Shown piece after piece: positions 59,640-64,000 of a DNA stretch of 64,000 bases (positions within the stretch are counted from its first letter, which is position 1; the number at the start of each line of letters is the position of its first letter). The notes under the pieces are model-generated. The model saw nothing but the letters and a program-made list of their open reading frames with translations. It was not told the origin of the DNA and ran no database searches. The DNA is from Thalassococcus arenae (GTDB lineage Bacteria; Pseudomonadota; Alphaproteobacteria; Rhodobacterales; Rhodobacteraceae), in assembly GCF_019104745.1 (NCBI RefSeq), contig NZ_JAHRWL010000003.1, positions 124,001-188,000 on the forward strand. The letters run 5' to 3'. The translations under genes and the position numbers were made by a program.

Positions 59640-61564
59640 GCTCCCACCAATTGCCGGTAGATGGCAGGCAGGGCGGCGGTCAGGTGATCGGGATGCGGCA
59701 CCATCTGGAAACCGCCCTGCCCGAACAGCCGCGGGAACCACGATTTCGCCTCGCGGTCTATCGTGACGCCGAACACCGCCTGCCCCTTGCGCCGCGCCTC
59801 GCGCACCGCCATCGCGGTGTCCTCGATGCCGTGGCGGCCTTCGTAGTGGTCCAGATCGTTGGGCTTGCCATCGGTGATGACCAGCAGCAGACGACGCTTG
59901 CGCTGCTGTTCGGCCAACCCGGCCGATGCGTGCCGGATCGCAGCGCCCAGCCGGGTGTAGAAGCCCGGCTTCAGCCCGCCGATCCGCGCCTCGACCTGCG
60001 CGTCCATCTTCTCGCCAAAGCCCTTGCATTGTTGCAGATAGACGCGGTGGCGCTTGAGCGAGGAAAAGGCGTGGATGGCGAAATCGTCGCCGCAGGCATC
60101 CAGCCCCCAGGCCAGCGCGGCCAAGGCCTCGCGTTCGATGTCGATGACGGCTCGGTCGGCCACCGCGCTTTCGGTCGACCGCGAGATGTCCAGCAGGATC
60201 GACACGGCCAGGCTGCGGGCCTCGGGGCGGGATTGCCGCCAGATCCGGTCGCTGCCCTCGCCGCCCGCGGCCAGGTCGGAACGGGTCCGCACCGCGGCTT
60301 CGAGATCCAGTTCGTCGCCGTCCAGCATGCCCGGCACGAAGACGCGGCCGGGGCGCAGCGCCTCGAACTGGCGCTTGACGCGCTGGATGCGCTGGCTGGA
60401 CTTGGGGTCGGCCCGGAACGACGGGACATCGGCGCAGGGTTCGGCCTGCGACGCGTAGACCTTCACATGGTCCGGCAGATACGTACCGCTGCGCGCTTCC
60501 CATTCGGGATAGGTGATCTCGGCGGACAGCCTTTCCCGGTCGACGTCTTCGGGCGACAGATCCAGATGCAGCTTCAGCTTGGTCGCGGGCGCCTTGGAGA
60601 TCTGCCCCAGGCCGATTTCGTCCAGGTCGTCGGCGGCCTTCTTGGCGCTGTCGGGATCGTCATCCTCGACCCGGCGGTTGAGGTTCAGGAACTCGGTCCA
60701 GCTCAGGATCGCCTCGAATTTGTGCAGGATCAGGCTGTCCTTGCGCTCGGCCAGGTCGGCCTGCTTGCGCTTGGCGCGACGGGTCTTGCCGCCGGCCTCG
60801 ACGCTCTTGCCTTCGGTCTCGGCGGTTTCGGTTTCGGTCGTGGCGCTGAAATCCAGCTTGCGCAGGTCGGGCCAGAGCGGCACCGGGCGGAAGGGCTTGT
60901 AGCCGTAGGGCGCGCGCTGCGCCTGCGGCGTCTCGAGCATCTGCACGGTCAGCGCCGGCACCTTCACCTGGTCGCCAAGGGCACGGCGGATCAGCGCTTC
61001 GACCGCGCCTTCCTCGCCGCCCTTGACCGCTGCGGGTCGGGCGGCCAGGTGCGCGTGGCACAGCGCATCGTGCAGGGCGCGAAGGCCCGGCGCTTCTTCC
61101 AGGGCGCGGGCGGTCAACGCCTGGGCGCGCAGGATGGCGGCCAGGTCGGCCTGCAAGGGATCCTCGGGCGCTTCGGCCTCGGGCGGCGTGGCAAAGGCGG
61201 CGGTGGCCGCAAGCCACAGGTAAAGCGCGGCGTTCTGCTCGCGCGCGGGAAAGACCGCCAGCGATTCCGGCAGCCGCAACGCCTCGCCGTCAAAGCTGGC
61301 CTGCGGGATGTAATCGGCCTCGGCCCCCAGCATGCGCAGGAAAGACAGCCGGTGATGGCTGCGCTCGGGGGGCACGGGCCGCAGCTCGACGCTGGGCGCG
61401 CCGCCCAGGGCGCGGAAAAAGACGGCCAGCCGCCCGCCGATCTCGGAGAGATCGACCGCGGCTCCGCGATGCTCCTCAGGAGCATCAAGGCGGCTGGCAA
61501 AAGCGTGCCACAGTTTCCCGACGGTTTCTTCGGGTTCCCATGGCTCGATTTCGATCCGTGTCAT
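59636..61564 (-). CDS. norD: NorD, VWA-domain maturation protein of nitric oxide reductase
   Basis: A 642-residue protein with a C-terminal von Willebrand A domain: MIDAS motif Asp-Ile-Ser-Arg-Ser-Thr, then Thr-Asp-Gly-Lys-Pro-Asn-Asp. An acidic and Lys-rich linker is in the middle. NorD works with the MoxR ATPase NorQ to insert the non-haem iron of NorB. Start 61564 lies 11 nt after norQ; an ATG 15 nt further up is possible. Confidence 0.94.
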   Translation of the reverse strand: MTRIEIEPWEPEETVGKLWHAFASRLDAPEEHRGAAVDLSEIGGRLAVFFRALGGAPSVELRPVPPERSHHRLSFLRMLGAEADYIPQASFDGEALRLPESLAVFPAREQNAALYLWLAATAAFATPPEAEAPEDPLQADLAAILRAQALTARALEEAPGLRALHDALCHAHLAARPAAVKGGEEGAVEALIRRALGDQVKVPALTVQMLETPQAQRAPYGYKPFRPVPLWPDLRKLDFSATTETETAETEGKSVEAGGKTRRAKRKQADLAERKDSLILHKFEAILSWTEFLNLNRRVEDDDPDSAKKAADDLDEIGLGQISKAPATKLKLHLDLSPEDVDRERLSAEITYPEWEARSGTYLPDHVKVYASQAEPCADVPSFRADPKSSQRIQRVKRQFEALRPGRVFVPGMLDGDELDLEAAVRTRSDLAAGGEGSDRIWRQSRPEARSLAVSILLDISRSTESAVADRAVIDIEREALAALAWGLDACGDDFAIHAFSSLKRHRVYLQQCKGFGEKMDAQVEARIGGLKPGFYTRLGAAIRHASAGLAEQQRKRRLLLVITDGKPNDLDHYEGRHGIEDTAMAVREARRKGQAVFGVTIDREAKSWFPRLFGQGGFQMVPHPDHLTAALPAIYRQLVGA

Positions 61565-61575
61565 GGCAGGTTGCC

Positions 61576-62391
61576 TCACCCGTAGATTGCCGTGACAAGA
61601 TCGTGGAGCCCGCGTTTGATGTCCGCCTCGTCGGTCAGCGGCTCGATCATCGCCGCCGATATCGCGCGTTCGATATCCATGCCGCCGGCGATCAGCGTGG
61701 CGGCGTAGACAACGAGGCGGGTGGACACACCTTCCTCCAGGTCCTGTCCCTTGAGCGCGCGCAGCTTGCCGGCCAGGCGCACCAGCGGCGCGACCTTGGC
61801 TTCCGACAGCCCGCTTTCCTCGGCCACGATGCGGGTTTCCGCCTCGGGCTTGGGAAAGTCGAACTCCATCGCGACGAACCGCTGCCGGGTCGAGGGTTTC
61901 AGGGTCTTGAGGATGTTCTGGTAACCGGGGTTGTAGGACGCCACCAGCATGAAGCCGGGCGCGGCGTGCAGTTCCTCTCCGGTGCGGTCGATGGGCAGGA
62001 TGCGGCGGTCATCGGTCAGCGGGTGCAGCACCACGGTGACGTCCTTGCGCGCTTCGACCACCTCGTCGAGATAACAGATCGCGCCTTCGCGGACGGCGCG
62101 CGTCAGCGGGCCATCGACCCAGACGGTCTCGCCCCCTTTCAGCAGGTAACGCCCGATCAGGTCTGCCGCCGACAGATCGTCATGGCAGGCGACGGTGTAG
62201 AGAGGGCGGTTCAGGCGTGCGGCCATATGGGCCACGAAGCGGGTCTTGCCGCAGCCCGTCGGGCCCTTGAGCAGAACCGGCAGGTCCTGTGCGGCGGCGG
62301 CCTCGAACAGGGCGACCTCATCGCCCTGGGCGAGGTAGAAGGGGGCGTCGGCCCCCTTCTGCTTGGCGAACGTGCCGTCCACGGGGCTCAC
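61576..62391 (-). CDS. norQ: NorQ, MoxR-type AAA ATPase
   Basis: A 271-residue MoxR-family AAA+ ATPase: Walker A Gly43-Pro-Thr-Gly-Cys-Gly-Lys-Thr50, Walker B Cys-Tyr-Leu-Asp-Glu, sensor segment Ala-Ser-Tyr-Asn-Pro-Gly. It assembles with NorD to activate nitric oxide reductase. It overlaps norB by 4 nt. Confidence 0.95.
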   Translation of the reverse strand: MSPVDGTFAKQKGADAPFYLAQGDEVALFEAAAAQDLPVLLKGPTGCGKTRFVAHMAARLNRPLYTVACHDDLSAADLIGRYLLKGGETVWVDGPLTRAVREGAICYLDEVVEARKDVTVVLHPLTDDRRILPIDRTGEELHAAPGFMLVASYNPGYQNILKTLKPSTRQRFVAMEFDFPKPEAETRIVAEESGLSEAKVAPLVRLAGKLRALKGQDLEEGVSTRLVVYAATLIAGGMDIERAISAAMIEPLTDEADIKRGLHDLVTAIYG

Positions 62392-63752
62392 TCCGCGGCC
62401 ACGGTCGCGTCGGTCGAGATGATCTCGCGACGCGGGATGGCAAGAGAGTAGATGAGCACCAGCACACCCAGCAGGACAACGATGCCCGAGCCGAGGCGCA
62501 TCCAGTAGAACAGCGCCAGCGCGTCCTGGACGTCCATGAAGTAGTCACCCACCACACGCTGCATGTGCGTCTGCACGGTGCCGGCGAAGGTCAGGGTGAA
62601 GGTCATGAACACCATGCCGCTGGTGATCAGCCAGAACGAGGCCATGTTCAGCACCTGGTTGTACGGATCCCGGTTGCGCAGGATCGGCATCGCATAGGTG
62701 AAGATGGCGATGTTCAGGCAGACATAGGCACCGTAGAAGGCCAGGTGGCCGTGGGCCGCGGTGATCTGCGTGCCGTGGGTATAGTAGTTCACCCCGTGCA
62801 GCGTGTGCAGGAAGCCCCAGACACCGGCACCAAAGAAGGCCAGCGTGGCGCAACCCAGCGACCACAGCAGCGCGGCCTTGTTGGGATGGTCCCGGCGGCC
62901 CTTCCAGACCATGACGAAGGCAAAGGCCATCATGGCGAAGAACGGCACCACTTCGAGGCTCGAGAAGATCGACCCGATCCACTGCCAGTAACCGGGCGTG
63001 CCGATCCAGTAGTAGTGGTGTCCGGTGCCGAGAATGCCCGAGAACAGCGCCGCGGCGACGATCACGTAAAGCCATTTCTCGACGACCTCGCGGTCGACGC
63101 CGGTCAGCTTGAGCATCAGGTAGGCCAGGATCGAGGCCATCACCAGTTCCCAGGTGCCTTCCACCCACAGGTGGACGATGTACCACCAGTATTGCTTGTC
63201 CAGCGCCAGGTTGGACGGGTTGTAGAAGCTGAACAGGAACAGCAGCGACAAACCCCAGAGACCCAGCAGCAGGATGTTGGTGATCGCGGTCTTCTTGCCC
63301 TTAAGCACCGTCATCGAGACGTTGTAGAGGAACAGAAGCGCGGCCACGACGATGCCGGCCTTGACCCATTTCGGCTGCTCGATGAACTCGCGGCCTTCCT
63401 TGCCCAGCAGCCAGTTGCCTTCGAACAGGTTGAAGAGATAGGTCACAACCACGCCCAGCGTGCCGACCACGAGGATCAGCAGTTGCAGGTAGGCGATCTT
63501 GGTCGAGTGGATCTCGCGCTCGGCCTCTTCCGGAACCAGGAAATAGGCCGCGCCGAAGAAGCCCAGCAGCAGCCAGACGATCAGCGAGTTGGTGTGCAGC
63601 ATCCGAAGGATGTTGAAGGGCACCAGTTCGGACAGGAAGTTCGGGTTGACGTAGACATACCCGATCAGAAGCCCGCCCAGAATCTGGATCGCGAACAAGG
63701 CCAGCGCGACCGAGAAATAGGCCAGCGCGATTTTTTGCGACTCGTATTTCAT
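62388..63752 (-). CDS. norB: NorB, nitric oxide reductase catalytic subunit
   Basis: A 454-residue, 12-helix haem-copper-oxidase-like subunit of cNOR, reducing 2 NO to N2O. His-Leu-Trp-Val-Glu-Gly-Thr-Trp-Glu contains the conserved His/Glu of the non-haem iron site, and His-His-Tyr-Tyr-Trp-Ile-Gly follows. His-Gly-His-Leu-Ala-Phe-Tyr-Gly is also present. It starts 15 nt after norC. Confidence 0.97.
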   Translation of the reverse strand: MKYESQKIALAYFSVALALFAIQILGGLLIGYVYVNPNFLSELVPFNILRMLHTNSLIVWLLLGFFGAAYFLVPEEAEREIHSTKIAYLQLLILVVGTLGVVVTYLFNLFEGNWLLGKEGREFIEQPKWVKAGIVVAALLFLYNVSMTVLKGKKTAITNILLLGLWGLSLLFLFSFYNPSNLALDKQYWWYIVHLWVEGTWELVMASILAYLMLKLTGVDREVVEKWLYVIVAAALFSGILGTGHHYYWIGTPGYWQWIGSIFSSLEVVPFFAMMAFAFVMVWKGRRDHPNKAALLWSLGCATLAFFGAGVWGFLHTLHGVNYYTHGTQITAAHGHLAFYGAYVCLNIAIFTYAMPILRNRDPYNQVLNMASFWLITSGMVFMTFTLTFAGTVQTHMQRVVGDYFMDVQDALALFYWMRLGSGIVVLLGVLVLIYSLAIPRREIISTDATVAAE

Positions 63753-63767
63753 GTCATTGGTCCTTTC

Positions 63768-64000
63768 TCAGCCGGCTTCGTTCGGCGGCCAGCCCTGGTC
63801 GTCGATCGTGTCGACCCAGAGCAGGAAATCGGCGAGCTGGCGGTATTCCTCGTCGCTGAGGCCGAAATTCGGCATCTGGCGACGGCCTTCGATGCCGGTG
63901 GGCATCGAGTCCATCCAGGTCTTCAGCGCTTCGAACGCGCCTTCGGGATCGCCGGTGACACCCCAACGGGCCATGACGTTGGCCAGTTCAGGAGCGTAGT
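63768..64000 (-). CDS. norC: NorC, nitric oxide reductase cytochrome c subunit (3' part only)
   Basis: Only the last 77 codons are in the window; the 5' part, with the membrane anchor and the haem-binding Cys-x-x-Cys-His, lies beyond base 64000. The visible part begins Tyr-Ala-Pro-Glu-Leu-Ala-Asn-Val-Met-Ala-Arg and contains Met-Pro-Asn-Phe-Gly, where the methionine is the usual axial haem ligand. It precedes norB on the same strand. Confidence 0.92.
   Translation of the reverse strand, partial: YAPELANVMARWGVTGDPEGAFEALKTWMDSMPTGIEGRRQMPNFGLSDEEYRQLADFLLWVDTIDDQGWPPNEAG

Noticed and set aside
1-64000. tRNA or rRNA genes, CRISPR arrays, insertion sequences, prophage or riboswitches
   Set aside because: Intergenic gaps were read on both strands; none showed a cloverleaf, spaced direct repeats, transposase or integrase, or a recognisable riboswitch core.

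Overview
The window looks like a chromosomal segment of a denitrifying alphaproteobacterium, most likely Rhodobacteraceae (Roseobacter group). The evidence is the high GC content, the gene repertoire (TAXI- and DctPQM-type TRAP transporters, MttB-like methyltransferases, an ALAS-type hemA, and nos and nor operons with Crp/Fnr regulators) and compact operons with ATGA start/stop overlaps. No tRNA, rRNA, CRISPR array, insertion sequence or phage gene was seen.

Layout. (1) 1-1730: the end of a nitrous oxide reductase operon (nosY partial, nosL, nosX). (2) 2111-6826: a small membrane protein, then a PqiA-PqiA-PqiB-PqiC type MCE lipid-transport operon. (3) 19304-6943 (minus): a long co-oriented run of XRE-cupin (PuuR-like) regulator, TAXI-TRAP binding protein, fused TRAP permease, UspA, carbon-nitrogen hydrolase, Orn/Lys/Arg-type decarboxylase, ATP-grasp enzyme, C45-type amidohydrolase and IolG-like dehydrogenase. 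(4) 19511-24576 (plus): two class-III aminotransferases, a glutamate-synthase-like flavoprotein and a carboxymuconolactone-decarboxylase-like protein. Blocks 3 and 4 together resemble an amine or polyamine economy (import, decarboxylation, ligation, hydrolysis, transamination), and this is the best candidate here for an undescribed pathway. (5) 33429-24673 (minus), with tetR divergent: a mirror-symmetric MttB / TMADH-like / ProC-like / TMADH-like / MttB operon plus an SDR, with no corrinoid protein beside it. It is flanked at 34311-40129 by a sulfatase-superfamily enzyme and a glycine-betaine-type ABC transporter with a double-length permease. This looks like quaternary or N-methylated amine catabolism. 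(6) 40137-48106: IclR, a DctMQP TRAP system, a divergent GMC oxidoreductase, a serine hydrolase and an MBL lactonase-like protein. (7) 48110-54518: ubiX-ubiD diverging from ubiT-ubiU-ubiV around a perfect FNR/Nnr-type box (oxygen-independent ubiquinone synthesis), then a DUF2478 gene and moeA. (8) 54768-64000: two Crp/Fnr regulators, NnrU, hemA, a DUF4202 gene and the nitric oxide reductase operon norCBQDEF (norC partial).

How it fits together. Three FNR/Nnr-type boxes (TTGA[C/T]-N4-GTCAA) sit in front of ubiD/ubiT, moeA/regulator and hemA/regulator. They tie quinone, molybdenum-cofactor and haem supply to the anaerobic respiratory programme served by nos and nor. About 50 kb of substrate-uptake and catabolic genes lies between the two denitrification loci. 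Functions are read from protein sequence, family motifs and gene order only; no database search was run.
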